Source: Ricordea florida
Taxonomy: Eukaryota > Cnidaria > Anthozoa > Corallimorpharia > Ricordeidae
DNA: 64,000 bases
Direction: 5' to 3'
NCBI GenBank assembly: GCA_949710005.1
Contig: OX453274.1
Span: 37,692,214-37,756,213, forward strand
This document shows, piece after piece, positions 10,690-22,031 of the stretch (position 1 is its first letter; each line of letters opens with the position of its first letter). The translations under genes were made by a program, and so were the position numbers. The notes under the pieces are model-generated. The model was given only the letters and a program-made list of their open reading frames with translations. It was not told the DNA's origin and ran no database searches.

Positions 10690-12953
10690 AAGAGAACATA
10701 AGTGACAGAGAGGGACACTCCCAGTCTAGCCCTCGGGATATGAAAACTTCAGAAAAGTTAATTTTGGACTCGGAAGTCCCTTTTCCGAGAGGTCCGCATG
10801 CCCCATTGTGATGCTCGTGAAACCTCATGGCGTACCGTGTAGGACTCTTGTTTGTAGACGAAACTCAGTTTAGAAATGAAGGAAACCATTTTTTCTTCTG
10901 TGAAAGTTCAGAGTCAGAGGGTATTTCGACGGCTCTGTTGGATTCCGATAGCCTTCTTGACGAAATATTGCATTCCAACGAAGAAGACTTGTCAGATTGC
11001 TATTCTATAGGTAGCGCTGGCGGTTATTCGTGCAAAAACTGCGGCAACGTAATTAACCCAGCCGCGGGTCTCACGAAAACTCAGACCTCGAAAACTCAGA
11101 TCCATCGAATAGACGGTGAATTAACTTTCATGACCTCAACTAATCAAACAATGAAAACAGAAATAGAATTAATATAAGGAAATTTTGTCCGACAGTTTTA
11201 GGATGTTATTATTGGAATGATATTCCTTTATCAATACGTGAAAAAGCACTATACAACTATTATCTCGCTCAGTATTAATCATCACCATACCCACTCTCGA
11301 GTGTTATATACATTTGCGTGTTTGTCTGTGTCTCTGTATGTGCTTTCCTTTTCTCCTCTCTCTTGTATATTTCATAATATATAGAACTTTTACACTTTTT
11401 CCTCTTTTTCTCTTTGAACCTAAATAAAATTGTAATTTGATCAAAGGGCATATAATTTAACTATATTTTGCCCTCTCCATTCATCCTTGTCATCAGATAT
11501 TAAATTCTAATAATAATTCATAAAATTCTTGTAATACATTATAAATGGCTTGTAAAATAAGTACATGGAGGAAATAATAATAATAAACAAAAATACTCAC
11601 CATGAGAATTTTGAGAGGGTCGCATTCCACTGGTTTTCGGCCTCTCAAAAGGGATATCAACTTGGCGTCTCCACACTACATTAAAAACACTTTAAATGTA
11701 AGTGGCAACCAATGCAGAATATCGCACAGCCCTGAAACTTTGGTAGGGTTGTTTTTAGTACTCTTCTACATAACTGACATACATTATATCAATTTCTTGA
11801 CTATATCTTTTCAATGGTAAGCGCTTTTTTAGTTTCAAGATACTTGCGCCTGTCGTATCAACCAAGAATACAAACCCTAGCCTATACTCGAGCTCAGTTA
11901 TTTAATATTTAGTCGTGACAAAAGAGTTATCGGTAGGTCTGAGTTTTTGTGGTCTAATGTCTTACGTTTCGAGGTCTGAGTTTTCGAGACACCCGCAGAA
12001 TACCCTGCCACTTCGATTAACTTCTATGTAGCCGGCTACGCGGTACTCAGTGAAAACACTAATTCAACTGAAATATGTCACACGTTTGCAAAATAAAAGC
12101 TACACAAAGTACGCTTAAGTATAAAGAATAGATATCTTGTTATTTTAGCGTGAAATCGAAAATCATACGTTATTTCTATCAAAGTCTACCATTCAATTTT
12201 CAATTTGTATTGTGTATCGCGTAGCCAGCTTCTAGGAGACATGAAAGTCTTCAGTACCGCGTAACCACAGTTTTCAGTAACGCGTAGAAAGCGGTTGGGT
12301 ATTCTGCAGTATAGATGGCGTATCAGTCGGTAGCAACCAATTTCTTTGCTAAAGTTCTTCTCATTAAGGGGAAAAAGCGCTGCACTGTTGTGTAGCCGGA
12401 CAGTGTTTCTAATATTCACTGTGTAGTAAACTATCAAGATTAGGATTTTTGTCTAGAGGTCCTTCACGATTCCAACTTCACGGGATATTTTAATTCTTCC
12501 AGAAACTTATTGTGGTTCGCCTTTTCGACCTACTTCTTTCTCTTCACAAGCAAGCTTCTTAAAGCTTTGCTGCTTTTCCATTGGGGGGTACGTGGACGTT
12601 TCATCTGCCGAAAATGTAGAGGGCGAAGTATTATCTGTGAGAAAGCTCAAGCTCGCTTTTGGAAAACCGGAGTGTAAAACACTTCAACTGAGCAGCTTCA
12701 ATTGGATCACTTGAAGTATTGATTCCGAAGTTTAAACCACCTGTAAACTCCTCCTGAATAATCCATAATTAAAAAAAACTCAGACATATTCAAGAGCCGA
12801 TCAAATACAGATGGCTAGAAGGATTGGGTTACGGTGGATTCATGCGGTCCTCTCAGAAAACGTAATTTTGTTTTTAAAAAAAATAATTTTTTTTTAAGTT
12901 TTCATGTCACAGCCGACGCCCCGAGTGTCCCTCTCTGTCCCTTATATTCTCTT
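10690..12953. mobile_element. 2.26-kb element bounded by 31-bp inverted repeats
   Basis: The left end (10690-10720) and right end (12923-12953) are inverse copies with 28 of 31 matching, including GACAGAGAGGGACACTC. Inside are further inverted words, for example CTCGAAAACTCAGACCTCG near 11070-11090 against its inverse near 11968-11990, and GGGTATTCTGCAG near 12297 against its inverse near 11993. An open stretch at 10827-11177 (116 codons, with a CxxC pair near its centre) lies close to the left end, but I do not recognise it. I cannot name a superfamily. The right end sits 46 bp from exon 3 of copy B, where the missing last exon would be expected further on. Confidence 0.5.
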
Positions 12954-12998
12954 GACTCCACTCAGTATTGTAACCGTTAAAATATTCCATCTGCCTAC

Positions 12999-13242
12999 CA
13001 ATACATTCTGAGCTTTAACATCCCGATGAATCATATCTTCGGCGTGCAGATATTTCAAGGCCTTAGCGACATCGAGGGCAATACCGAGTCTCTTACGCAG
13101 GGAAGGGAATCGCGGAAGTCCTTCCAGAAGGTCGCATTTCAGTCGCTCAGAGACGATGAGTGCAGTAGCTTTTGGTTGAGGTGGGACCCCAAAATCAATG
13201 ATGCTGCAGACCATTGGCAAAATATTTCGATGACAGAGGTTC
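12999..13242 (-). CDS. DSTYK-like: DSTYK-like copy B, exon 3 (kinase hinge to catalytic loop)
   Basis: On the minus strand an acceptor (GCTATTTCCAG) opens 244 bases. The first base completes the codon split from exon 2, and the exon closes at a donor TTG|GTAGGC after AQNVL. It encodes the end of the N-lobe (HRNILPMV), the hinge (VSERLKCDL), and an intact catalytic loop HRDVKAQN with the catalytic Asp and metal-binding Asn. Length and phases equal exon 3 of copy C. No last exon follows on this strand down to the minisatellite, so as it stands the gene lacks the DFG and C-lobe. Confidence 0.85.
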
Positions 13243-14010
13243 CTGGAAATAGCGAATATCAATTTTCACTAACATCACAATGGTATCATTCAAGTGTCCT
13301 GCTATATATCTATAATCTACCCAAATACTTTGTTTCTTTATATTTCAAAATAAACAAGGAGCAAAGTGATTTAAGGTTATTTCCTAAAGCTAGGGGCCCT
13401 AGCGTTTCATTTTTTAGGAAGGGTGGGGCGGGTCGCCATCTTGAATTTTTTGTTGTTGTTGGCGGGGGAGGGGGGGGGGGGGGTGGGAGGAAATGATATC
13501 TAATAACCTAGAAATGTCAATGTTCTTTGGGTAACTCCCACCCCACCTTGAAGCAAACAATTAGTTGGTGCTCATTCAATCTAGTTATATAAACCTCCAT
13601 AGGTTCCGTTCGTTGATTCTTAGGTTTTCCGCTCTTTTTGGGGGGGAGGGATAGGGGATAGGAAGAGGTGAGGTCCTCAGTTGAGCTGGCGCAGTATTTA
13701 CAGTTTCACTTGCGGGTGAGTTCGTGGCCTTATTTGGATATGGTACGCTGTGTGTCTGATTAGCATCATTTGTCATTATATATGCCTCATTGACCAAGCG
13801 TCAGGTCAAGATATATGCGTTATTGACTAAACAGGAGGTCAAGATGGCTGCATACTGGCCAAATCCTTTCTTGGAAAACGCAAAAAAGAACTCAACCAAT
13901 AGCCAGCCATCTTGACTGAACAAGCTTTGTAAATAAATGATGTGTCACGGTATGGCCATTTCGTTTAGTGCGTGACACAGAAAGAAATGCCGGGAGGAGG
14001 CATGATAGTC

Positions 14011-14113
14011 CCATCTTGCCCGCTCGGATAGCCAATCAGAAATCAGGATTAACCCCATCTTGCCCGCTCGGATAGCCAATCAGAAATCAGGATTAACCCC
14101 ATCTTGCCCGCTC
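14011..14113. repeat. 44-bp tandem repeat, 2.3 copies
   Basis: The phrase CCATCTTGCCCGCTCGGATA begins at 14011 and again at 14055, and its first 15 bases recur at 14099. The period is exactly 44. The third, partial copy ends about 20 bp from the exon 2 donor of copy B and lies in its second intron. Confidence 0.9.
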
Positions 14114-14134
14114 ACAAAAGAGGATCACACTCGC

Positions 14135-15621
14135 CTGGTGTTATGCACTTCCAAGGCCAAAAGCTCACGAGAAGCATCATCAGTAATGTCCACTTCTTTC
14201 ACCACGCACTGCTTTCCATCAGACGTCTGGATGTTGTTGCAGTGGTAAACACTGCCTTGACCTCCTCGGCCTAACAAGTTTCCCTTCTGAGGAAAACCGA
14301 ATAGAAATTGGTCCCTGACACTGTAAGCCTTCATTTCAAGCAGCGCAAGTTTTGGAGAAAAATCACGAATCTTCTTCGTCTGCACACCTTTGATTGTCTC
14401 CCCGCTCTCAAACAATACCTGAATTTTGTTAGTCTCAGCGATGAATAGTTTATGGCATCTAGTAAAGTGTGTTTTCAGACTGCGTATGACTTCTGAGCTT
14501 ATTGCTGAGGAATTGGCTTTTTCTACGACTTCACATGCAAAATTTCTTTTCCACCTTGGGGAGCGCACTGGAACCTGGCCTTTCAAGGTTTTAAGTGGAG
14601 CTTTTAAGAAACTTACAAACCAGTTACCGATATTTTTCAGGAATCGCTTGAACTCTACACTGTTTGCTGAAAGGGAAATTTGGACTTCGTATGAGGAGAG
14701 CAGGCACGTTGTAAGAGCTCTAACGGCTGTTGAAACGCCGCCTTTGCAATCCCTGGATGCCTCTTCCTCAATTTGTTTCAGCCTTGCGTTTAGCTCATTA
14801 ACTGTGCGATCCCTGGAAGGAAAGAATACTAACAATTTTTCCTTTATTCCTTTCTGCAGCTTGTTTATCACCCACATACGAAGCTGACCCTGAAAGTGGC
14901 CAACACCGGCCTCTGTCGACAGGTAGCCGTCGTCAGGAATGCGGAACTGAGTAGTGTCATACTCAAAGCTCTCGGCTTGTGAAGGGATTTTTTTCTTTAA
15001 TTCTTCGATAGTCTTCGAAAGAAGTAATTCCAGATCGTTGGATCTTGCTCCCCAATTTTGCAGGATGTCGAGGTGCAGTTTTGTTTCCTCGTTGACGACT
15101 TTATGAAGAGCTGTCATGATTTTATCCTTTTCCTTACTGAGGATGTTTGCCTTTTGGATGAAGAACTCCAAGCATCTTGATAATACCCGGATGAGAATGT
15201 CGCAGACCTGCGCAACTCTTGACCGCAAACATTCTTCAGCAAACGCACTCACACTCCGCTGGAATCGATTAAACGCTTGGATATACTCGGTGAATGATTC
15301 GTCAGGGTCATTCCAGCTAGGATTCTTCTTCTTAATGTTGTTGTACTCATGGATCTTCCATGCTGACAGTCCATGAAATCGCTTGTGTTCATCCATGGAA
15401 GTGCTGCGGTCAGATGAGAGGAAGCCATCGTTTAGCAGCTTCTCATAAACGCGCCTCTTTTTGTCCTGTTGAACAGACGGACTCGCAGCGCCCCGCACAT
15501 GCTCTGCTTCGTCGTCAGATGGATCAGAGATCTCTCGATCCTCGGGTTCAATCTTACTCACCACGAAGAAAATATCCATCACTTGGTGTTCGGTTGTTAT
15601 TTCCGTGAGAACCTCCCTGTC
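14135..15621 (-). CDS. DSTYK-like: DSTYK-like copy B, exon 2 (helical middle region and kinase N-lobe)
   Basis: On the minus strand the exon starts after CTTGTCCAG at 15622 with codons for DREVLTE. It first finishes the GTPase (MDIFFVVSKIEPED, where SKIE stands at the G4 position in place of NKxD). An acidic linker follows, then about 330 helical residues matching the middle of DSTYK (CLEFFIQKANIL and the FRIPDDGYLST block). It ends with the kinase glycine loop GRGGQG and the VAIK-type lysine in CVVKEVD. The frame is open throughout and the length (1487) leaves a phase-2 end as in copy C. By alignment the donor is CACCAG|GCGAGT, a GC donor in an otherwise perfect context. Confidence 0.85.
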
Positions 15622-16972
15622 CTGGACAAGAAGAACTATATAAATTAACAAAGGACTGCAGGAGCCAAAAAACGTAACAATGTCAGTCTTTGGTCAATTG
15701 ATCAGTTGGTTACGGGGGCTTCCCAGGTAGTTTCAACTTAAAATTGCAGGTGTTTCCAAGACACAGTGGGTGATTGATTATATTGATTGAGTCGAAAGCG
15801 ATGAAAATTTGAATGTTTATATTTTCCTGCCAACGTCGGTCAATCATTCTCGTAAACTAAACATGAAGGATTACAATACAACAAATCAACAATTCATTAC
15901 AACAAAACTAAACAAAGAGGTCAGGTTTTGACCTAAACATTTCAGAAAAAAGGCCCAAACATAAATCAAAATATAAATCAAACTCAAAATATATGCGCGC
16001 GACATATAAGGTCACGCGAAATCTTGAAATGTTGAAAATATTTCTGACTACGAGGAATTCAGAGCGTCTGCGCTTCACAAATACTAGCCATAATTCTGGA
16101 TTGAAACAGGCTATTTAAAAATGCTGATCACCTGTAGTCAAAACAACAATATTCGAAAACAATGGAGCAAAACAGTGTAAAGAAACTTACATATCTGACC
16201 GAGTCAGTAAAGCCGGCCGGGATTGACGAAAAATGATTGATCCTTGTTGATCACGAGTGAACGTGGTCTTTACTCTATGAAATATGATTGCTAACTAAAA
16301 AGATTAAGGGTAAAATCTGAAAAGTGGTAAAATTAGTATGCGGTATGTTTCATCAATCCACGCGAGTCAACTCAAAGGGGGACCTCGGAATCTCGAATAA
16401 ACAGAAGGGAAAAACAAAATAAAAACAGACTATTCTGTAACACTTACTTTATCCATATCTAACGCAAACATTTACTTAGTGTACGACATCGGGTTGAAGG
16501 ATTTCACCAGAATAATACAACAGTGAGAATTTCCTTAATTAAAGTAAAGCTACTATTTCTAATAATTGTTGTTCTAGTTTCAGAGAAAGATTCCTATACA
16601 GTTTAAGGTCAAGACTAATTGCCCAAGAACCGTGGGTTTCCCTCACGCGCAGCTCAAGAGTATTTTCTTTGTAAGATTTTCTTCATGATCAGCTCGACCA
16701 CACATAAAGTACACAAGGAGGACAGGGCAGGAGGGTGGGGTGGGGTGTAGGAGGGGGGTGGGGACGCACACGATAGTCCAAGGATTTCCGCATTTTCTAG
16801 AAGCTACCATGGAAGAGAAATGCAAAGTATGCTGTTGGTATTACGGACATACACAAATCATGATTCATAAGACAAGCAAACAAGTCGAGTTAAAACCAAC
16901 ACAAATTTGCTTCCTAATTCTGAGGGGAAGTTAATTTGTCAATCATAAATTTTATTTCCTGCTTGATCATAC
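15622..16972. other. Intron 1 of copy B
   Basis: The intron has a canonical GTATGA donor at its right end (minus strand) and a CCAG acceptor at its left. It holds a G-rich tract at about 16730-16765 and nothing else that I recognise. Confidence 0.6.
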
Positions 16973-17707
16973 CTGCACAGTAAACAGATTGCGCCCGTCA
17001 ACAACATAGATCAGAAATGCAAGCGGGTTTTCCAACTGAAGCTTTACCAAATCGTCAAGAGCTTTGTTTTCGTTTCTTCCCGGTGAATCAATGATCTCTA
17101 CGCCAGCTTTCAGGAATTCATTATCGAGTCCCGTAACAATGATAGAATTCACCTTGGTAGGATTCTGGCGATCAGTTTGATTAAGTTCGACTTCCTTTCG
17201 GGGAATACGATTCTTTCCCTTAAGATCTATCCTCTCGAGAACGTTTCCTTCTCTATCCGTTAGATGACAGTAAGGCTTCTGTGCGTACTTAGCGCGCACA
17301 ATTCGAGCTGTGCTGGGTTGATCTGAAGTTGGTAACGCTCTAACGCCCATTAGCTCGTTGATTATGCTGCTCTTACCACAGTTAGTTTGTCCAACGAAGA
17401 TAAGTGCTGGATTATGTGAAAGGAGGGAGGTAACTTTATGCCTTTCTTCTAAGGTGTATAGCTCTTCTGCAAGATTTTTCTCTAGGTTCAAGCCTGCTAT
17501 GTTGACTGCCTCGCACGGCATCGCTATCGCACTTGCCATATTTAAATCTAGTCTCCTTGTATGTTCATAATTCGTGCGTACCTCATCTGAAAGTTCATCA
17601 GAAAGTTTTCGCACAATTTCGTCGAAGCATTTAACAGTGTCATCATGGACACGATTTAGCAAGTTTTTGCTTTGCTTGAAACTCTCGAAGACTTCTTTTA
17701 GTGACAT
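16973..17707 (-). CDS. DSTYK-like: DSTYK-like copy B, exon 1 (dynamin-like GTPase domain)
   Basis: 245 codons run from the ATG at 17705-17707 to a donor CAG|GTATGA. A short helical N-terminus (SLKEVFESFKQSKNLLNRV) precedes a GTPase domain. It has a full P-loop GQTNCGKS near residues 106-113, a switch I-like PTSDQPSTARIV, and G3 DSPG in IIDSPGRNEN. It ends YVVDGRNLFTVQ, joining in phase 0 to exon 2. The start aligns with Met19 of copy C, so the ATG is likely but an upstream coding exon is not excluded. Regulation is not visible. Confidence 0.85.
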
Positions 17708-18129
17708 AGCGAAGGTAATGATCCCGCAACCGCGTCAAGGAAGTAGTGGAAGCTTCGGCGCAGACAATAGAAATCACTGAGATGGGATTCTGGGAAACAC
17801 AGCAACTCTGTCTCATTGTCTAACTAGTAGTTACGATTTTAACCGGTCTGGACTGCCGGAAGGTAATCAAGGACGGATTTCTCTTTTGTTCTTCAGAGCT
17901 GGTTGTACTAAAAGGATCCACAATTACATCTATCTATATAATCATGGAAGACAAGGACTGTTCGTTATTTATGGCTGGGGGGGACAGTGTTTAGAGTGGA
18001 GGGGGGTGAAAATTTTCAAAACCAAGGGCCGAAATGGGGGGGGGGTGTTTTTTAATAAATACAGTAGAATTGAGGTGGGTAAACTTTTAGAATCCGTTGT
18101 TTGAACTCTTTTGTTGCCGTTTTGCAGAT

Positions 18130-19004
18130 ATGTTAAATTGAGTTGACAACAAACTGACTTTAAATGTCAAGAAAACTAAGCTGATGGTGATTGGCAGTAA
18201 AAACTCACTAGCATCTTTTAAAGACTTTCGTTTTGAACCCGATGTTAATGTGGCCATCGATCGTGTAACAAGCTTCAACTATCTTGGAATGACAACTGAC
18301 GAAAAATGGAACTGGAAAGCCCATGTACGTAATCTCATTAAGAAACTGGGCCATCGTATCTGTGTCTTCAATCGTATTTGCCATATGCTGGACATGAAGT
18401 CTCGCATTGCGTATTACAATGGTTTGGTGTTACCCCATTTGGACTATGGAGATATATTATGGGGCGATCAGCTGGGGTTGAAGTCTGAAATGGAGCAATT
18501 GCAAGCTTTCCAGAATAAGTTTGCAAGAAAGGTTCTTGGTAAGAAAGTCTCATCTAAGGAAGCATTGAAAGAATTATCGTGGGTGTCACTTGAGGATCGA
18601 CGTCGTATCCATCGTTGTTTTCTAGTACAGAACGCCATTAAAGGAAATATTCCAGAACATTTTGAAAATTTAAATTCGCCATTGAACACCCATGGATACA
18701 ACACAAGAAATGGTCACCTTCCACGCTTTGGTAGAATCAGGACTGAGTGGGGACGAAGATTAACTTGCTATCAAGCAACTATTGATTGGCAAAATTTGCC
18801 ACTTTCAATTAGACAGCCAATGCCAAAAAACATTTTTAAAAGACATTTGAATGAATATTTTTTAGATCGGACTTTTAATAATTAGTTGTAGCCTGATGTT
18901 CTTCATATATTTTATAGTTGTTATCTTTTTATCTTTTTTGCTATGTTTTTTGTCAGAGGACCTCCCTGAAAACCACATAACGTGACGGGAATATCCTCTT
19001 TAAA

Positions 19005-19039
<35 letters not shown>

Positions 19040-19040
19040 C
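18130..19040 (+). mobile_element. 5'-truncated CR1-like LINE with ATT tail
   Basis: An open frame from about 18143 to 18885 encodes the C-terminal end of a non-LTR reverse transcriptase. Its blocks include KKTKLMVIGSKNS, a FNYLGM motif, LPHLDYGDILWG, YNTRNG and WGRRLTCYQ. An in-frame TGA sits just upstream (about 18140), where a Trp is expected in this family, and nothing of the RT palm or endonuclease is left. The 3' UTR ends in a run of ATT units (about 19008-19036), the usual tail of this clade. It is a dead copy. Confidence 0.85.
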
Positions 19041-20640
19041 ATCATAATATATAGATGTTACAGAAAAAGACGCTAAATAACGAACCCACAATAGAACAAT
19101 AATTTACCCTCTTTAACGTTGACAGGAGTTTTAGTAGGATACAAAGTTATTGCTTTTAGAGGATCACCGAGTAGGGTAGAGGAGGTACTTTCTAAAATGT
19201 TACTGGGAAACCCAGGTTTTGCGATTAAGTAGAGGCGATACAAGGTGTAAGTATGTAAAGTAATTTACACTGTTTCTACCAAGTCTATGACGTCCTGTGA
19301 CGGCAATCAGTCCTTCAATTTCTGAAAGCTCGCCAAGGTGAAAATGCCCAGTAACATGCTGTAGATGGACATATTACGGTGGACGGATTGTGTCGTTTAA
19401 TGTCCATGAGTTCACCTAAGGTGAGCGAAGCTCGTTTGAATTCCTAATACGTGCACAAATACTGTACAATAGGAAAAAGATGAATGTCTTCGACCTAAAT
19501 TATACGCATAAGGGGAAAGATGTCGGTAACAGTTTTATTTTTTATTATTTTATTTTCTCGAGTTAGAGGTCTCAGTGTAAAATGGCTTTAGTAGAGAGAG
19601 AATACAGATTATATTTAAACGTAAGGGTATAGTGGCGGGAGGTGTGGTGTGTCTTTTTAATGTCTTACCCCTTTTTTGACATAATGCCTTTTAACGTCAC
19701 TTTGATATGACTGAGATGGCTTTATGATTGGTAGATACTAAAACAATTATTCTTTTCAATCTCGGTGAATAGTTGTATTAGTAAGCTCGGTAAATAATCT
19801 AAAACTATCCGCCTTGACTTAAAGAACTGAGTGGCAGAAGCGCTGCACGCCAGGGTGACCCACTGGGGTGATATTTGTTGCTCAGCGTTTCATGACTATG
19901 CAAGTAAAGTGTATGCGCTACCTTGTGAGCTGTGCAATGATGAATTTGTACAAAAAGTCATATAGCTATGCGCAAGGTGTTTGGCAGTAATCAATACTAT
20001 CGTTTGATATTCAATAGAGGAAAGATCTCAAATATAGTCAGTTGCCAAGATAAGACCTGAAAACCTGTGTGATGTTTGGTAAAGTTATTGTGTCAGGTTT
20101 GGTGATGTTATTGTGTCATATATATTTGGAAATCTTAACAGTGCGCAGTGTTTTCAGCATAAATCTATCCGAAGATAACAGTTGAGGTATACCGAAGTGT
20201 ATATTTTGCGAATCATAAAAGACTCTTAAAATTCTTTCAAAATTAACAAAATAACCCGTGAATCGGTGAGTCCGTCCCTGGTGGGGTGGGGGCAGAGGTA
20301 ATAAGAAGTACAAAATCTTCATGTTCCCTTAATAGTTTTTTGCATTTTCTCCTTTGTTTCATCAATAAAACTACTTCCCACGATCCCGAATCTTATTGTG
20401 TACTTTCGAAAGTATTTCCTGTTCCCTAAAAATAAATACTTCGGTTCCCTTGTTCCCTAAAACACATAGAAGAAGCTGCGCGTTAATTACAATAGGTGAG
20501 GAAGGCGGATCTATTAGAACAAAGGGGTGTGTGAAGTAAACTGTCTAAACTAAAAACTAAAAACTAAAAGCGTAGGGGCGTAAAACAATAGTTCAGTATT
20601 GTATAGGATAAGCGTCAATTGACAATTGTTCTACTTATTG
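19041..20640. other. Intergenic, no gene recognised
   Basis: AT-rich DNA between the LINE and the ribozyme motif. No ORF beyond short random ones and no strong inverted repeat was seen. A TA run begins at about 20646. Confidence 0.4.
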
Positions 20641-20689
20641 TAATTATATATATATATATACTAGCTGATAGGGTCTTTCTTCATTAAAT

Positions 20690-20729
20690 CTGCCTGATGA
20701 GTGCGTAAGCACGAAACTCAGAGTTGCAG
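20690..20729 (+). ncRNA. Type I hammerhead ribozyme motif
   Basis: All conserved parts are present in order. Stem I 3' strand CTGC is at 20690-20693 and core CTGATGA at 20694-20700. Stem II is GTGC-GTAA-GCAC (20701-20712, perfect, with a GNRA loop), followed by core GAAA (20713-20716). A short stem III ACT-CAG-AGT is followed by T (20725), the predicted cleavage position in a GTT triplet. Stem I 5' strand GCAG is at 20726-20729. Such short-stem-III type I ribozymes are known from Penelope-like elements and retrozymes. No such element body is recognisable here, so it may be a solo terminal remnant. A TA microsatellite lies just upstream. Confidence 0.75.
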
Positions 20730-21629
20730 TGAATCATGTGTGTTTTCATTTAGTAACACAATTCTATATACCGCTCTACACAAATGTGTATTGAGCACTA
20801 TTTAGCAGTGTTTTCTACAGCTTCTCACGATTACGACGCATAATAGTTACCTTTCACGTTAACTCACTCTAAATAGCACAGGTCGGCTCAGAAACACCTG
20901 TGTATTCTACCTGCCCATATCTCAGTTCTTGAACTGCACGTGACTTCTGCAACGTTTGAGCTCAGAGACACGGTGCGTTTTGTCTAATAAGGAAGTGCGT
21001 ATATCTTCTTGACACACAACGTAGAGTGCTTTTCAATTCTCTGCAACAAGTAAATGCGCGATTGTTTCGCTTCTGAACTGCTACGATACCTCATTGGCGC
21101 CAATTTCCGTTACGTGAGAGCAATCGTGTCTAAGCCGCTTCAGTTTTCGCGCTCTGGTACTGATGCGGCATGTAATTACAGTCGAGGTCTATTGTAAGCG
21201 ACCAGCTCTAAATACGACTACTATTGTGCAATGTTGTTTGAATTGTCGCTTAAACTCTGCAATGAAAAGCTGTCACAAGCGACGCTCCCGTCAGCGACCG
21301 CAAGCAGTTTTGAGACTGATTATCTACTGCTATTTTGCTTAGTTTCTTAGTTCTCGTAAGCGACCAGTCAATATTGTTTCATCCTGTGGTCGTTTAAGAG
21401 AGCCAGCCCTGTAATCGACCAGGCTTTGTTACGACCTCTTAGCTTTGTCGAATTCTCAAGGTGGTCGCTTAGGAGTGCTTCGACTGTAATTCCTGATTGG
21501 TTCATTAGACAGTCTACATATATTGTTTGGTTTCAGTCTTACAACAGTCAACTGAAACTGCTCTTTTGCCACTTAGAAGAATCTTTCTAGAAACGTTTTT
21601 GCTACTCAAGCGTAATATCGCACTATTGG
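20730..21629. other. Intergenic downstream of copy C, no gene recognised
   Basis: No supported coding or RNA feature. Several GTCGCTTA-like words are scattered between 21190 and 21470, which looks like old repeat decay. Confidence 0.35.
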
Positions 21630-22031
21630 TCATTCGATTGTGGGATCACTCAAAATATCTTGCATCTCCTTCACAACGCTATCAAAAGACGGTCTTTCCT
21701 CCGGGTTTTGCTGCCAGCATTTCTCCATAAGTTGCCAACAACTCTCATGGAATATGTCCAGTCTTTCTGGTGTCTTGTTTTCCACAGCATTCAACATCAG
21801 CATCACAAGCGGTAAAAAGTGGCGGTGAATATTCTGCGGTTGATTACCTTGTCCCTCACACAGTCTCCATAGCAACATACCAAATGCGTAAACGTCTATG
21901 GGCTTCCCATAATTTTGTTTAATCATCTCCGGTGCCATGTTGATTGGTGTGCCCACAAGAGAGCAGTTGGCCAGCCCTTCTGGTTTGCAAAGCCCCATGT
22001 CCGTCAACATTCCCTTGTTAGATTCGTCCAA
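21630..22031 (-). CDS. DSTYK-like: DSTYK-like copy C, exon 4 (activation loop and C-lobe)
   Basis: On the minus strand an acceptor AACTGTCTCGCAG opens LDESNKG and the exon runs 402 bases to a stop, encoding residues 840-972. The DFG position reads DMG (Asp850). This keeps the metal-binding Asp, and DSTYK proteins themselves carry a variant (DLG) here. The activation segment ends GTPINMAPE, and DVYAFGMLLW and the EERPSF motif follow. The C-terminus closes a few residues after the last kinase helix, as in DSTYK. All catalytic signatures are compatible with an active kinase. Confidence 0.9.
   Translation of the reverse strand: MDESNKGMLTDMGLCKPEGLANCSLVGTPINMAPEMIKQNYGKPIDVYAFGMLLWRLCEGQGNQPQNIHRHFLPLVMLMLNAVENKTPERLDIFHESCWQLMEKCWQQNPEERPSFDSVVKEMQDILSDPTIE

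Noticed and set aside
10827..11177. 116-codon open frame with a CxxC
   Set aside because: No recognisable domain, and it lies inside a repeat element. Chance cannot be excluded.
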